A stretch of DNA of 64,000 nt from Streptomyces sp. NBC_00659 (GCF_036226925.1 NZ_CP109031.1:8928001-8992000), one strand, 5' to 3'; positions 1 through 9,593 are shown, counted from the first letter of the stretch. Translations and numbers: made by a program. The notes: generated by a model not told the origin, from the sequence alone.

Positions 1-46
1 CGTCGGCCCGTACAGTGATCCACCTACCCGAGGACCGGAAGAGACG

Positions 47-619
47 ATGCCAGAGCGGAACATCGAGTTCGGCAAGTACGGCGCCCGCGGCCTCAGGGGC
101 CACGAGGCCGTCGCCCGCCGGCTGGACGACCTCGCCGGCTACGTCGCGACCCCCGTCACCGCACGCCGCGGCCTGCTCGCCCGCCTGCACTACCTCACCC
201 GCACCGACCACGCCCGCACCGCGGCCCGCGCGGCCGGTCTGACCGTCACCGGCCGCACCCTGCGCGCCTGGCTCGACGGCACGCGCTCGCCGTCGAAGAA
301 GAACCTGGAGCGGATCGAGCGGGCGTACCGGACGGTGCGGCGCGAGAACGTCGCCCGCTATCTGACCGCCCGCCTCAACCGTGCGGGCCGGGGCACCCGG
401 GTCGAGATCCACCCTCTCAACCAGTCCCAGGTCGACCGGCCGCGCCAGCGGGTGGTGGAGTTCCGCACCCTCAATGTGCGCCGCTGGGACCGCATCGTCG
501 CGGCCTGGGCCGCCGGGGACGAGCAGGAGCTCGGCGACGCGTGGGTGGACCAGGTCGTCGACCTCGGCAGCCAGTGGGGCCAGTACGAGTACGTCACCAA
601 CGTCGGCTTCGCCGCCTGA
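47..619 (+). CDS. HTH-domain protein, possible plasmid/terminal-protein-like family
   Basis: A 190-residue protein of uncertain function. Residues about 50-95 read as a small helical DNA-binding unit (GRTLRAWLDGTRSP followed by a basic helix), and the rest is a conserved tail ending in an aromatic stretch (QYEYVTNVGFAA). An N-terminal HTH followed by a longer domain with an acidic-aromatic end recalls Streptomyces terminal proteins (Tpg) and plasmid-borne relatives. I see no direct match to the Tpg C-terminus, so this is architecture only. The ATG is preceded by GGAAGAG. Codon use is typical of the neighbourhood. It could equally be a regulator from an integrated plasmid. Confidence 0.6.
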   Translation: MPERNIEFGKYGARGLRGHEAVARRLDDLAGYVATPVTARRGLLARLHYLTRTDHARTAARAAGLTVTGRTLRAWLDGTRSPSKKNLERIERAYRTVRRENVARYLTARLNRAGRGTRVEIHPLNQSQVDRPRQRVVEFRTLNVRRWDRIVAAWAAGDEQELGDAWVDQVVDLGSQWGQYEYVTNVGFAA

Positions 620-1028
620 CAGGGTCCGTGCGCCGAGGGCCTGGCGCCGCGCGCGGACGACACGGCCCGTCGAGAGCCCGTCCGAGCAAGCCGTGGCGCA
701 TCCGAGCCGTGTCCCACGCCCGCGCCCGCCTGACCTCGCCCCTGCCTGGACGAGGGCGTGGCCGCAGCGGCTACTCTTGCCCCTTGCTCACCGGCCGGGG
801 CCGACCGCCGCAGCCGGGGGACGGGGCCCGGCCCGATGCCGCAGACCACGGGGCGATCTTGGAATGGATGCCCTCGCGTCGTTGCTGCACTCCCTACGGG
901 CTCACCCTCTTCCCGGGGTGCTCCGGGTCTCGATGACCGGCGCGACGGGACGTGGAAACCGCGGGCGAGCTCGCATCGCCCCGCTCCCTGGTCCCCGGCC
1001 CGTTGTCTTCGAAAGGTTCCCCTGCACC
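620..1028. other. intergenic, no gene seen
   Basis: About 410 bases between two plus-strand genes. The open frames crossing it have no recognisable protein content and are by-products of the high GC. It presumably holds the promoter of the downstream transporter; no convincing -35/-10 pair was picked out. Confidence 0.5.
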
Positions 1029-2243
1029 ATGCCCTTGGCTCTGCTGGCCCTGGCTGTCGTCGCGTTCGGCATCGGCACGACCGAGTTCGCCACGATGGGG
1101 CTGCTGCCCCAGATCGCCGACGGGATCGGTGTGTCCGTACCGCACGCCGGCAACGTCGTGTCGGCCTACGCGCTCGGTGTCGTCGTCGGCGCGCCACTGC
1201 TGACGGGTATATGCGCGCGTGTCCCGCACAAGCGGCTGCTGCTGCTCCTGACCGGGCTGTTCGTGATCGGCAACGTGGCGTCCGCCGTCGCCCCCGACTT
1301 CGGCACCCTCTTCGCCGCCCGTTTCCTGGCCGGCCTGCCGCACGGCGCGCTGTTCGGCGTCGGCGCCGTCGTCGCCTCGCGCCTGGTCGCACCGGACAGG
1401 GCGGCACGCGCCGTCTCGAAGATGTTCCTCGGCCTCACCATCGCCAACATCGTCGGCGTTCCGGCCGCCACCGCCCTCGGCCAGCACCTGGGCTGGCGCT
1501 CCGCCTACGGCGCGGTCGCCGTCATCGGACTCGTCGCCCTGGCCGCACTGGCCGCCTTCGTCCCGCACCAGCCGCGCGGGGAACAGTCCGGCATCCGGCA
1601 CGAGCTGCGGGCCATGGGCAACAAGCAGGTCGCCATCGGTCTGGCCACGGCCGTCGTGGGCTTCGGCGGATTCTTCGCCGTCTACAGCTACCTCGTACCG
1701 ATGCTCACGCACGTGACCGGCCTCTCCGGTTCCTCGACCACCTGGGTCCTCGCGCTCTACGGCGTCGGCATGACGCTCGGCACCCTGATCGCCGGACCGC
1801 TCACCGACCGAGCGCTGCGCCCGACGATGTACTGGGGGCTCATCCTGCTCGCCGCGGCGCTGGTGGCGTTCTACTTCGCGGTCCACAGCACCGTGCCCGC
1901 ACTGGTGACGATCACGTTCATCGGCGCGATGGGCTCGCTCATCACCACGCCGGTCCAGATGCTGCTCATGGCCAAGGCGAAGAACGCCCCGACGATGGCG
2001 GCGGCCTCCAACCACTCGGCCTTCAACCTGGCCAACGCGGGTGGCGCCTGGCTCGGCGGCCTGGTCATCTCGGCCGGCTGGGGCTGGGCCGCACCCAACC
2101 TGGTCGGCGCGGCCCTCGCCGTGGCCGGTCTGGGCCTCGCCTTCACGGGCGGAGTCATGGAGAGGGGCCACAAGCGATCCGAAGTGATCACGCAGGCGTC
2201 GCCCGTGGCCGGACAGGAGACGCCGGTCCCCGCCGTGGACTGA
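1029..2243 (+). CDS. MFS transporter, DHA1 family (AraJ/NepI type)
   Basis: A 404-residue integral membrane protein with about 12 hydrophobic segments and the family opening FGIGTTEFATMGLLPQIA, followed by the RFLAGLPHGALFGVG segment. Members export drugs, arabinose, nucleosides or related small molecules by proton antiport across the cytoplasmic membrane. The ATG at 1029 is chosen because the hydrophobic first helix begins at once; the reading frame stays open far upstream but encodes no plausible protein there. It converges with the Rieske gene over a short terminator. The substrate cannot be told from sequence. Confidence 0.85.
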   Translation: MPLALLALAVVAFGIGTTEFATMGLLPQIADGIGVSVPHAGNVVSAYALGVVVGAPLLTGICARVPHKRLLLLLTGLFVIGNVASAVAPDFGTLFAARFLAGLPHGALFGVGAVVASRLVAPDRAARAVSKMFLGLTIANIVGVPAATALGQHLGWRSAYGAVAVIGLVALAALAAFVPHQPRGEQSGIRHELRAMGNKQVAIGLATAVVGFGGFFAVYSYLVPMLTHVTGLSGSSTTWVLALYGVGMTLGTLIAGPLTDRALRPTMYWGLILLAAALVAFYFAVHSTVPALVTITFIGAMGSLITTPVQMLLMAKAKNAPTMAAASNHSAFNLANAGGAWLGGLVISAGWGWAAPNLVGAALAVAGLGLAFTGGVMERGHKRSEVITQASPVAGQETPVPAVD

Positions 2244-2254
2244 CCCGTCGACCG

Positions 2255-2284
2255 GGATGCGCCGCCCTTCCCGGCAGCGCATCC
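2255..2284. terminator. bidirectional hairpin between convergent genes
   Basis: Arms GGATGCGC and GCGCATCC enclose a 14-base loop in the 60-base gap between the MFS gene (plus) and the Rieske gene (minus). There is no T-tract, as is usual for Streptomyces terminators. Confidence 0.55.
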
Positions 2285-2304
2285 GGCCCGGCAGGCCGAC
2301 GGGA

Positions 2305-3588
2305 CTACTCGGACCTGCCGGCGCCCTCCACGGCCGGGCCCGCGGACGGTGCCGGTCCGGCATGGCCCGTCGCCCCGGCGGCGTCCGTACCGGCGGCGGC
2401 GTGGTGGGAGGGGGCGGCCATCCCGCACGGCGTACAGCCGGACGCCCGCTCCGGACGCAGCGGTACGCCGTTGTCGCGCAGTACGTCGCGGAGGTCGAGG
2501 ATCAGCGGGAACACCTCGTGGTTGTGGTCCTCGCCCTGCTCGTCCCAGGCGCGCTGCTCGGCCTCGACCGCCATCCGGTCCTGGGCGAAGACCCGCTCGG
2601 TGAAACGGCGGATGAGCGGCCAGGCGAGATGGAGCGCCCCGGGGACCGACGGCTTCGCGATCGTGAGCAGGCCGTAGGCGTGATTGATCCGCTGCTCCGC
2701 GTCCTCCGGGACGTAGGCGGCCCACAGCGAGAACACCGGAAGGTCGCTGCCCTCGGGGACGTCCCGCAGGGTCTGGTACGGGTACTCGGTGCGGATCGTG
2801 ATGACATCGGGCCGGTCCTGGCCCCCGATCCCCTCCGCCGACAGCAGCCCCGCGCCCCGGTCCTTGCGGCCTCCGGCGGGGACGAAGAGATAGCGGGCCT
2901 CCACGTGCCGTGGCCCGGCGTCGTACCCCAGCAGTTCCGGCCGGATCCGGCCGAGCACACTGCGGTGCAGGAACTGATGGTTCATGTCGAGCAGATTCTC
3001 GTGCATGAACGAGTAGTGGCAGCGCACGGTGCGGGAGAACGTCATGGTGCGGTGGGTCGCGGAGTGGTACTCGGGCAGGAACGGGAACGGCGCCTCCTCG
3101 GCGCGCGCCGGATCACCGGGGAACACGAAGACCAGGCCGTAGGCCTCGCGGACCGGATACGAGCGCACCCCGCGCGGCGGCCGCTCGCAGCCCTTGGGCA
3201 GGTAGGGGATCTGCGAGATACGTCCGTCGCCCCGGTACGCCCACGCGTGGTAGCAGCAGCGCAGGAGCTCACCCTCGACCACGCCCATGCTCAGTGGTAC
3301 CTGACGGTGTGCGCAGCGGTCCTCCAGCGCGTGGACGACACCGCTGCGCCCCCGGTACAGCACGATCCGCTCACCGGCGAAGACGGCCGCGAACGTCCGG
3401 TTGCGCCGCACCTTCCGCGAGGTCGCCACCGGATACCAGTGGTCGGGGGAGATGCCGACACGGCGGAGGTCGGAGACCGCTCCGGGCCGGGCCGCCGGAC
3501 GGCTGTCCGAGTGGTGCGGCACCGAGGCCCCCGGGCGGGCGGCGGAAGGGCGGTCCGGTCCGGAGCGGTCGTGCCGGGCCTCGGTCAT
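2305..3588 (-). CDS. Rieske non-heme iron oxygenase
   Basis: A 427-residue oxygenase alpha-subunit-type protein. The Rieske [2Fe-2S] site is complete: C92-x-H94, then C111-x2-H114 within RCAHRQ and CCYHAW. The mononuclear iron site appears as ENLLDMNHQFLH (Asp and two His). Length and order match the aromatic-ring/O-demethylase group that includes vanillate demethylase and pheophorbide-type oxygenases. These take electrons from a separate reductase and hydroxylate or demethylate a substrate in the cytoplasm. No reductase gene is adjacent, so it must use a distant partner. GGAG lies 8 bases before the ATG. The first 40 residues are a Pro/Arg-rich extension. Substrate unknown. Confidence 0.88.
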   Translation of the reverse strand: MTEARHDRSGPDRPSAARPGASVPHHSDSRPAARPGAVSDLRRVGISPDHWYPVATSRKVRRNRTFAAVFAGERIVLYRGRSGVVHALEDRCAHRQVPLSMGVVEGELLRCCYHAWAYRGDGRISQIPYLPKGCERPPRGVRSYPVREAYGLVFVFPGDPARAEEAPFPFLPEYHSATHRTMTFSRTVRCHYSFMHENLLDMNHQFLHRSVLGRIRPELLGYDAGPRHVEARYLFVPAGGRKDRGAGLLSAEGIGGQDRPDVITIRTEYPYQTLRDVPEGSDLPVFSLWAAYVPEDAEQRINHAYGLLTIAKPSVPGALHLAWPLIRRFTERVFAQDRMAVEAEQRAWDEQGEDHNHEVFPLILDLRDVLRDNGVPLRPERASGCTPCGMAAPSHHAAAGTDAAGATGHAGPAPSAGPAVEGAGRSE

Positions 3589-3802
3589 GTGCGGTGCTCC
3601 CTTGCACTCGGGGCGCGAGTTCGCGTCGTGCGGCAGCGGGGAGACCGCGCGGCGCGCTCACGTTCCGCGACCCGCCACGTCGTCACCCCGTCCAGGGAAC
3701 CCACCCCGCGGCAGTAGGCGGTTCAGCCCCGCCGTGGCGAGGCTCCACCTGACCACCGTCACCGCGTGCGCGACGGCCGTCAACCGCGGGGGTGCGTTGG
3801 TG

Positions 3803-5683
3803 TTACGCCCGCGCCGCTCGGACGGCGGGGACGCGCAACGCGAGCAGGGCGATGTCGTCGACGGCATCGGGACCGGCGATCTCGTCCGTGATCTCGTTCA
3901 GCAGCGTGTCCAGGGGACGGTCGGCGTGGGCGGCCAGCATGCGGCCGGCCGCGTCGATGGCCAGGTCCATGTCCTCGTCGGGGCGTTCGACCAGGCCGTC
4001 GGTGTAGAACATGAGCAGGCTGCCGGGTGGCAGGAGCAGCCGGTGCTCGCTGCGGGGCGGCGCGTCCAGGCCGGTGAAGAGCATGATGTCGTGCCGGGTC
4101 AGCCGGTGGACCGAACCATCGGGCCGGACGGCGAGCGGGGGCGGGTGTCCGGCGTTGGTCCAGGTCAGCTCCCAGCTGCCCGCCTCGGCCGACCGGCAGG
4201 GGCGGAGGTGGGCGTGGACGAGGGTGCCGCTCGCGTCGAGACCCAGGGCGGCGTTGGCGTGTTCCAGCGCGCTGACCGCCTGTGCGGGCCCGCCGCCCGC
4301 GTGGTCGAGGTCGGCCTGGCGGAGCATGCTGCGTACCTGGCCCATCTGGGCGGCCGCCCGCATGTCGTGGCCGGTGATGTCACCGATGGACAGGACCAGC
4401 ACGGCCGGGTCGGCGGAGTCCTCCCCGTCCCGGGCCGCGTCGGGCAGCAGGAAGGCGTCGTACCAGTCGCCCCCGACCAGATCCGTGCGCGCGGCCGCCC
4501 GGTAGAGCGCGGCCAGGTCCAGACGCGGCACCGAGGGCACATCGGTGAGCAGGGCCTTCTGCATCTCCCGGGCCACGTCGACGCGGCTGTCCACGAACAG
4601 CGCCCGTTCCACGGCCCGCGCGGTGTACCCGGCCAACGAGGAGAGCACCGCCTGTTCCACGATGTCGATCTCGTGCGGGTGGTCCCAGCCCAGTACCAGC
4701 GTGCCGAGCGGGAGAACCGTACCCGGCAGCGGAACGCACACCGCTGTCCGCAGTCCCAGAGCCGTGAACGTCGCGACCGCCTCCGGCGCGTAGTCGCGCT
4801 CCAACTGCGCCGTGTCCGTGACGGTGATCATCCGGTTCTCCCGGGCCGCCCGCGCGGTCGGCCAGGCGGCATCGAGCGTGTACGTCTCGTACGTGCGCTC
4901 CATCGACGTGCTGCCCAGCACGTCGACCATGCGCCGCAGCCGCTTCGTGGTGCCTCCCTCCACCAGCACCAGCCCTACGTACACGGGCTTGAGGTCGCTG
5001 CTGACCAGGTCCCGCACCTGCTCGCGGACGTCGGCCAGGCCGGTGGTGTCGGCCAGCGCGTCCGCGGCCCGCAGCAGCAGCCGGGAACGCTCCAGCGCGG
5101 CGCGGTGCCGCCTGGTCGCGTCGTCCGCCTCGGCCCGCGCACTCGCCTCTGCGGCGCGGGCCTGCTCACGGTGGCGCGACACGATCCGCAGCCGCAGCTC
5201 CGCGCTGCACGCCGCCGCCAGGTCCTGGAGGAGTTCCAGTTCCCGCGCGGTCCACCTCCGCGGACGGGTGTCGATCGCGCACAGCGAGCCCAGCACATGC
5301 CCGGCCCCGTCGGTCAGCGGCATCCCCGCGTAGCCGATGACCCCGATGCCGGGGACGGCCGGGCTCGCGCAGGCCAGGGGATCCTGGCGGGCGTCGGTCA
5401 GGACGAGCGGCCGGCCGCTGGTCACGACGTGCCGGCACAGCGCATGGGACAAGGGTGTCTGGCGGGTGTCCGCCCACGGCTCGGAGAGCCCCACCATGCC
5501 CGGCAGCACCTGCCGCGAGGACTCCACCAGGGACACCAGCGCGATGGGCACACCGATCACGCCGGCCACGAGCCGGGCGAACCGGTCCATTCCCGCGTCC
5601 GCCACAGCCGACAGCCCGGTCTCCCGCAGAGCCGCCAGCCGCCCCCCGGTCACGACCCCAGACGGCTCTCCCGCCGTTGCCAC
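3803..5683 (-). CDS. GAF-domain PP2C (SpoIIE-type) phosphatase
   Basis: A 626-residue protein with two sensory regions and a C-terminal PPM serine/threonine phosphatase. An N-terminal GAF domain spans about residues 20-160 (ALVSLVESSRQ, LGSLCAID). A short coiled stretch rich in Arg/Ala/Glu follows, then a second GAF-like region (about 200-370). The SpoIIE domain carries the metal-binding signatures VGGDWYDAF, SIGDITGHD, TNAGHPPP and FYTDGLVER. Such proteins dephosphorylate anti-anti-sigma factors and feed SigB-type sigma factors; one lies 2 kb away, though no link is shown. GTG 5683 is chosen because GGGAG sits 6 bases upstream. The longer open frame upstream is antisense to the PepSY gene. 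Confidence 0.9.
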   Translation of the reverse strand: MATAGEPSGVVTGGRLAALRETGLSAVADAGMDRFARLVAGVIGVPIALVSLVESSRQVLPGMVGLSEPWADTRQTPLSHALCRHVVTSGRPLVLTDARQDPLACASPAVPGIGVIGYAGMPLTDGAGHVLGSLCAIDTRPRRWTARELELLQDLAAACSAELRLRIVSRHREQARAAEASARAEADDATRRHRAALERSRLLLRAADALADTTGLADVREQVRDLVSSDLKPVYVGLVLVEGGTTKRLRRMVDVLGSTSMERTYETYTLDAAWPTARAARENRMITVTDTAQLERDYAPEAVATFTALGLRTAVCVPLPGTVLPLGTLVLGWDHPHEIDIVEQAVLSSLAGYTARAVERALFVDSRVDVAREMQKALLTDVPSVPRLDLAALYRAAARTDLVGGDWYDAFLLPDAARDGEDSADPAVLVLSIGDITGHDMRAAAQMGQVRSMLRQADLDHAGGGPAQAVSALEHANAALGLDASGTLVHAHLRPCRSAEAGSWELTWTNAGHPPPLAVRPDGSVHRLTRHDIMLFTGLDAPPRSEHRLLLPPGSLLMFYTDGLVERPDEDMDLAIDAAGRMLAAHADRPLDTLLNEITDEIAGPDAVDDIALLALRVPAVRAARA

Positions 5684-5979
5684 AGTTCGCTCCCGAAGCT
5701 TTCTCGCAGACGCCAAGACGATCGACTGACGGCAACGATGGATCTCTCGCTCCCGATACGCGCCCTTCCCCGGCCGGGAAGGGCAACCGTCGCCAGGACC
5801 TGTCCAGTATCGCCGTTCAGGAAGCCGGGCGGAGGCAGACTCCGTGAGCGGTCCGGGCGCGCCCGTCTCCCGGGACGGCCCTGGTACGAGGACGCCGTCC
5901 GGGTCGGGAGCGAGGTCCGTGCGTCGGTGGAGGCCGTCCGCGGGAGCGGGGGAGGGGTGATCGATGTCCGTCGTTCGGG

Positions 5980-7476
5980 TCAGCCCTCGGCGCCGGATCC
6001 GGCCGTGGGCGGCGTCACCGGCCAGCGGCGCCGCACGGCACCCACGACGAGGTCGGCGGCCAGGAACGCGGCGAGGGGTACGCCGAAGAGGGGGAGCGCC
6101 CAGCCGAGCGCGATGACGGCCACGACGCCGGCCGCCAGTGCCCCGTACGGAATTGCGCGCCAGGCACCGCGGGCCGGCGGGGTGCCGAGCAGGGCACGGT
6201 GGCCGTCGCGGACGGGACGGCGCTGCCACCACATGCGGTAGCCCCAGAGGATCATGCAGGTCAGGCCGATGGCCAGCACCGCCAGCAGGATCTGGTTGAC
6301 GAGGCCGAACAGGGTGCCCATGTGGGCGCCGATGCCCCAACGCGTCAGCTTGGCCAGGACAGGCCAGTCGGCGAAGTCCACCCGGTCGACCACCTTCTCG
6401 CTCGAGGCGTCGACGGCGACGCTGTCGCGTCCGACCGGCCAGAGATTGCGGGTCTGCGACACGGTCCAGGCGGTGGTGTGGTCCTGAGGCACGCCGATGG
6501 CCACGGGGCCCGAGACGCCGTCGCGCCGGGCCGCGGCAAGAACCCCGTCGATCGCCTTCGGGTCCACGCCCTGCGTGGCGTGCGAGCCGCTCCCGCCGCT
6601 GTGGTGGTGGCCGCCCTGGCCGTCGGCGGACGCGCCGGGCAGAGCGGTGGACACACCGGGCGTGCCGGAACGCAGCGCGTCCAGGGCCTCACCGAAGTGG
6701 GCCCCCGCGAAACGGGACCAGGTCAGGCCGGTCGCGGAGAGGGCCAGCAGACCGACGGCGAGCCACACACCCGTCGCCGCGTGCCAGCTACGGGTGCGGC
6801 GTACGCCCTTCTTGGCGGCGAGGTCGGGCAGCAGCAGACGTCGGGCGGTCCGGTTGCGGCGCTGTCGGCGCCACCAGAGGACCAGGCCGCCGAGGACGAG
6901 GACCCACAGCCAGCTCGCCGCGATCTCCGAGTAGTACCGGCCGATCGTGCCGAGATGCAGGTTGCGGTGCAGGTCGTCCAGCCATGTCTTCAGGGGCGTG
7001 GATCCGTACCAGGTGGTCAGCTGTCCGGTGACCTTGCCCGTGTACGGGTCGACGTAGACGGTGTGCGCCCGCTCGCCCAGTTCGGGCAGCGCGAAGTCCA
7101 CCTGCGTCGTCTCCTCCCCGGCTCCCGGGCGGACGGCGACGAGCGTGCCCTTCGGGTGACTGGCCCGCGCGGCGTCCACCTGCTCGGCCAGGGGCCGGGA
7201 GGTGTCGGCCGTGTGCGCGACGGTGAGCTCCTTGTCGTAGACGAACGAGTCCAGTTGAGGCGTGAAGGTGTAGAGCAGGCCGGTCACCGCCGCGACGAGG
7301 AGGAAGGGTGCCACCAGGACTCCGGCGTAGAAATGCAGTCGCGCCATCAACGGCCCGAAGCCCGAGGGCTGTCGCGCCGGTCTCGATACAACGGCCGCGG
7401 TGTCTTCGCTCTCGGGTATGTCGGTGACCTCCTCGCTCGGGGCGGGCAGGTCGGGGGCATCGGAGTTGACGGACAA
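5980..7476 (-). CDS. PepSY-domain integral membrane protein
   Basis: A protein of about 498 residues of the PepSY-associated membrane family. It has an N-terminal membrane helix (FYAGVLVAPFLLVAAVTGLLYTF), a PepSY region outside the membrane, central paired helices (WLWVLVLGGLVLWWRRQ), a His-rich segment (GGHHHSGGSG), a second PepSY region, and C-terminal helices. Relatives are linked to iron/heme or cell-surface redox functions. The His-rich stretch could bind metal, but this is inference. Start: TTG 7476 with GAGG upstream, before a Pro/Glu-rich cytoplasmic tail; a start further upstream is possible. Monocistronic. Confidence 0.8.
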   Translation of the reverse strand: MSVNSDAPDLPAPSEEVTDIPESEDTAAVVSRPARQPSGFGPLMARLHFYAGVLVAPFLLVAAVTGLLYTFTPQLDSFVYDKELTVAHTADTSRPLAEQVDAARASHPKGTLVAVRPGAGEETTQVDFALPELGERAHTVYVDPYTGKVTGQLTTWYGSTPLKTWLDDLHRNLHLGTIGRYYSEIAASWLWVLVLGGLVLWWRRQRRNRTARRLLLPDLAAKKGVRRTRSWHAATGVWLAVGLLALSATGLTWSRFAGAHFGEALDALRSGTPGVSTALPGASADGQGGHHHSGGSGSHATQGVDPKAIDGVLAAARRDGVSGPVAIGVPQDHTTAWTVSQTRNLWPVGRDSVAVDASSEKVVDRVDFADWPVLAKLTRWGIGAHMGTLFGLVNQILLAVLAIGLTCMILWGYRMWWQRRPVRDGHRALLGTPPARGAWRAIPYGALAAGVVAVIALGWALPLFGVPLAAFLAADLVVGAVRRRWPVTPPTAGSGAEG

Positions 7477-7887
7477 AATCCCACCTCGTTCTGTGTCGAC
7501 CACGCGCGATGCCGCTCCTCGGTCCGAGACGGCGGGCGCCCGGCAGACGACCGAGCCGCGGCGTCCCTCCAGCGGCCTGTCGTGGCCGTGTGATGAAGCA
7601 GTCGGACGGGTGAGCCATCCAGTTCCCGTGACGATCCGGAATGTGCGCGAGAAATACCCGGACAGCGCGGACCCCGCCGTCACGCTTCACGGCCAGCCGG
7701 CCCCTCCGTGTCACATTGCCCCGATATGGGTTTATTGGTCCGACGGCAGGGGACGGGAACAGCAGTGCTTCGGATAAAAGGCACGTCCGTGAGAGCGCGC
7801 GCTCCCGTGCACGGCTGTGTCCGGAACTCGTGTGCTCGCCCACGGTGTTTCTGTCCGGTCAGCGGCCCTCGAGGGAGCTGTCAGCAC
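7477..7887. other. divergent intergenic region
   Basis: About 410 bases between the minus-strand PepSY gene and the plus-strand sigma gene, so it must carry both promoters. No frame looks coding. A GGGTAT (minus strand, 7654-7659) resembles a SigB-type -10, but no matching GTTT -35 lies 14-16 bases away. Confidence 0.5.
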
Positions 7888-8706
7888 ATGACCTGCACTG
7901 TCACCACACAACGTCGTCGGCACGACGACGCCCCCGAAACCGACGCGGCCTTCTCGCACCTCTCGGGACTCCCGGACGGGCGCGAGCGGCAGGCCCTGCG
8001 CGACGAGATCGTCGAAGCCTGGATGCCGATGGCGGAGCGTATCGCCGGCAAGTACCGCGGGAGGGGTGAATCCGTCGAGGATCTGACCCAGGTCGCCGCT
8101 CTGGGCCTGGTGAAGGCCGTGGACCGGTACGACCCCGGGCGGGGCAACGCCTTCGAGAGCTATGCGGTCCCGACCATCGTCGGTGAGATCAAACGTCACT
8201 TCCGCGACCACATGTGGGCCGTGCACGTGCCACGCCGAGTCCAGGAAGCGCGCAACAAGGTCCGAGGGGCCGTGAAGGACCTGGCGCCGACGAACTCGGA
8301 CCGACAGCCCGGCGTCGCCGAGATAGCCGAGTACGCGCAGCTGAGCGAGGACGACGTACGCGCGGGCCTGGAGGCCCTGGACAGTTTCGCGACCGTGTCG
8401 CTGGACGCCCGGCTCACCGAAGGCGACCACGGATACTCCCTGGCGGACGCGCTGGGGGAGCCCGACACCGGCTTCGACCTCGTCGTGGACCGAGAGGCCC
8501 TGAAGCCCGCCCTGGCCAGGCTGCCCGAACGCGAGCGGACGATCCTGTACCTGCGGTTCTTCCGTGACATGACGCAGACCTGTATCGCCGAGCGGCTGGG
8601 CGTCTCGCAGATGCACGTCTCGCGCCTGCTCAGCAGCTGCTGTGCCTCCCTGCGCGAGGAGGTGCTCGCGGACGCGTCCGGGGCCGGACATTCCCCCCGC
8701 CCGTGA
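7888..8706 (+). CDS. SigB/SigF-type RNA polymerase sigma factor
   Basis: A 272-residue sigma-70 family protein of the stress/differentiation group (SigB, SigF, SigG type). Region 2 contains DLTQVAALGLVKAVDRYDP and FESYAVPTIVGEIKRHFRD; region 3 follows; region 4 contains LPERERTILYLRFF and an HTH (TCIAERLGVSQMHVSRLL). These sigmas redirect RNA polymerase and are usually held by an anti-sigma kinase. No anti-sigma or anti-anti-sigma gene is adjacent. ATG 7888 has GAGGGAG 10 bases upstream. The final 15 residues after the HTH are family-variable. Confidence 0.92.
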   Translation: MTCTVTTQRRRHDDAPETDAAFSHLSGLPDGRERQALRDEIVEAWMPMAERIAGKYRGRGESVEDLTQVAALGLVKAVDRYDPGRGNAFESYAVPTIVGEIKRHFRDHMWAVHVPRRVQEARNKVRGAVKDLAPTNSDRQPGVAEIAEYAQLSEDDVRAGLEALDSFATVSLDARLTEGDHGYSLADALGEPDTGFDLVVDREALKPALARLPERERTILYLRFFRDMTQTCIAERLGVSQMHVSRLLSSCCASLREEVLADASGAGHSPRP

Positions 8707-8783
8707 ACCGTCGCCCACGGGCACCCCGGCGAACCGTCACCACCGGGGCGGCACGACGTCCGCCACTGAACGGGGGGTCGGCC

Positions 8784-8855
8784 AGGGCCTGTCGTTCGGG
8801 TCAGGCGGCGTCGAGGTGCCCCGCGTCCCGCCGCATGATCCGAGCGACAGGCCCT
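8784..8855. terminator. long imperfect inverted repeat overlapping a stop codon
   Basis: A 27-base arm starting AGGGCCTGTCG (8784-8810) pairs with 8829-8855 at 24 of 27 positions around an 18-base loop. It lies between two convergent genes and its right arm overlaps the stop codon of the DUF2231 gene. It probably acts as a bidirectional terminator. The arm sequence also resembles a dispersed Streptomyces intergenic repeat. Confidence 0.55.
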
Positions 8856-9435
8856 ATGCCGCCGGCCACGCGCCCACGGCCTGCCGGTAGGCCACGTGCC
8901 CGCCCAGCGCCCCGGTGACGGCGACCGCCGCCAGTCCGCCCAGCGACCACAGTCTCCCCCTCGCCGTGCGGTGGCGGAGCCGCGCTGTCAGGGAGGCGGT
9001 GAAGAGGACCACCGTGGCCACGTTCACGACGGCGTGGGCCAGTCCGACGCGTGCCTGCTCGGGCGGCAGGTCCGCCCAGTCGACCCACCCGCTGATCGCC
9101 GCCGGGGCGACCCCGGCCAGTCCGACGGCTGTCAGAGTCGTCGCGGCGCGCTGCCCCGCAGGCATGACGTCCATGACGGCGGCCGAGAGCCAGCAGCCGA
9201 TCGGGACCTGCACCAGGACGGGATGTGCGGGATGGCCCAGTGGCCTGCCGTGCAGCAGATCGCGGGCCGCGCCCAGCGGCAGCGAGCGGATTCCCCGCTG
9301 CAACTTCTGGATCACGGGGTCCGCCGCCTCCGACCGCTCGATGCGGGCCAGTCCGGTCAGCCATCGGGCCGAGACGCCGTCCGACGCCAAAATCGTCCGA
9401 GTATCCAGGGAAGTGTCCGGATCGTATGCGTTCAT
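8854..9435 (-). CDS. DUF2231 membrane protein
   Basis: A 193-residue protein with a soluble N-terminus (about 70 residues) followed by four hydrophobic helices. The family signature is GHPAHPVLVQVPIGCWL at the first helix, with a paired-helix region ending in a short tail. DUF2231 proteins are predicted inner-membrane proteins of unknown function; the conserved His pair in GHPAHP could bind a metal or cofactor. Convergent with the sigma factor gene. The ATG at 9435 gives a sensible N-terminus. Confidence 0.82.
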   Translation of the reverse strand: MNAYDPDTSLDTRTILASDGVSARWLTGLARIERSEAADPVIQKLQRGIRSLPLGAARDLLHGRPLGHPAHPVLVQVPIGCWLSAAVMDVMPAGQRAATTLTAVGLAGVAPAAISGWVDWADLPPEQARVGLAHAVVNVATVVLFTASLTARLRHRTARGRLWSLGGLAAVAVTGALGGHVAYRQAVGAWPAA

Positions 9436-9593
9436 ACCAGACGACTACCCGACGCGAGGGCACTCTCCCACCCGCCGCTCGTGTGGCGTGGGGGTGTATC
9501 CGAGCAGTGCTGCGGTCGGGAAGGGCCCGGCAGGACGGAGGTGCGCCGCGGCGGCGACGCACCTCCGGCTCTACGCGCTCATCCCTCGGTCTG

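Noticed and set aside
358..1407. Long minus-strand open frame
   Set aside because: Arg-rich composition with no domain; it is antisense to the HTH and MFS genes and results from high GC, like many other long frames opposite real genes here.
7654..7659. SigB-type promoter for the PepSY gene
   Set aside because: GGGTAT is present on the minus strand but no GTTT -35 occurs at 14-16 bases.
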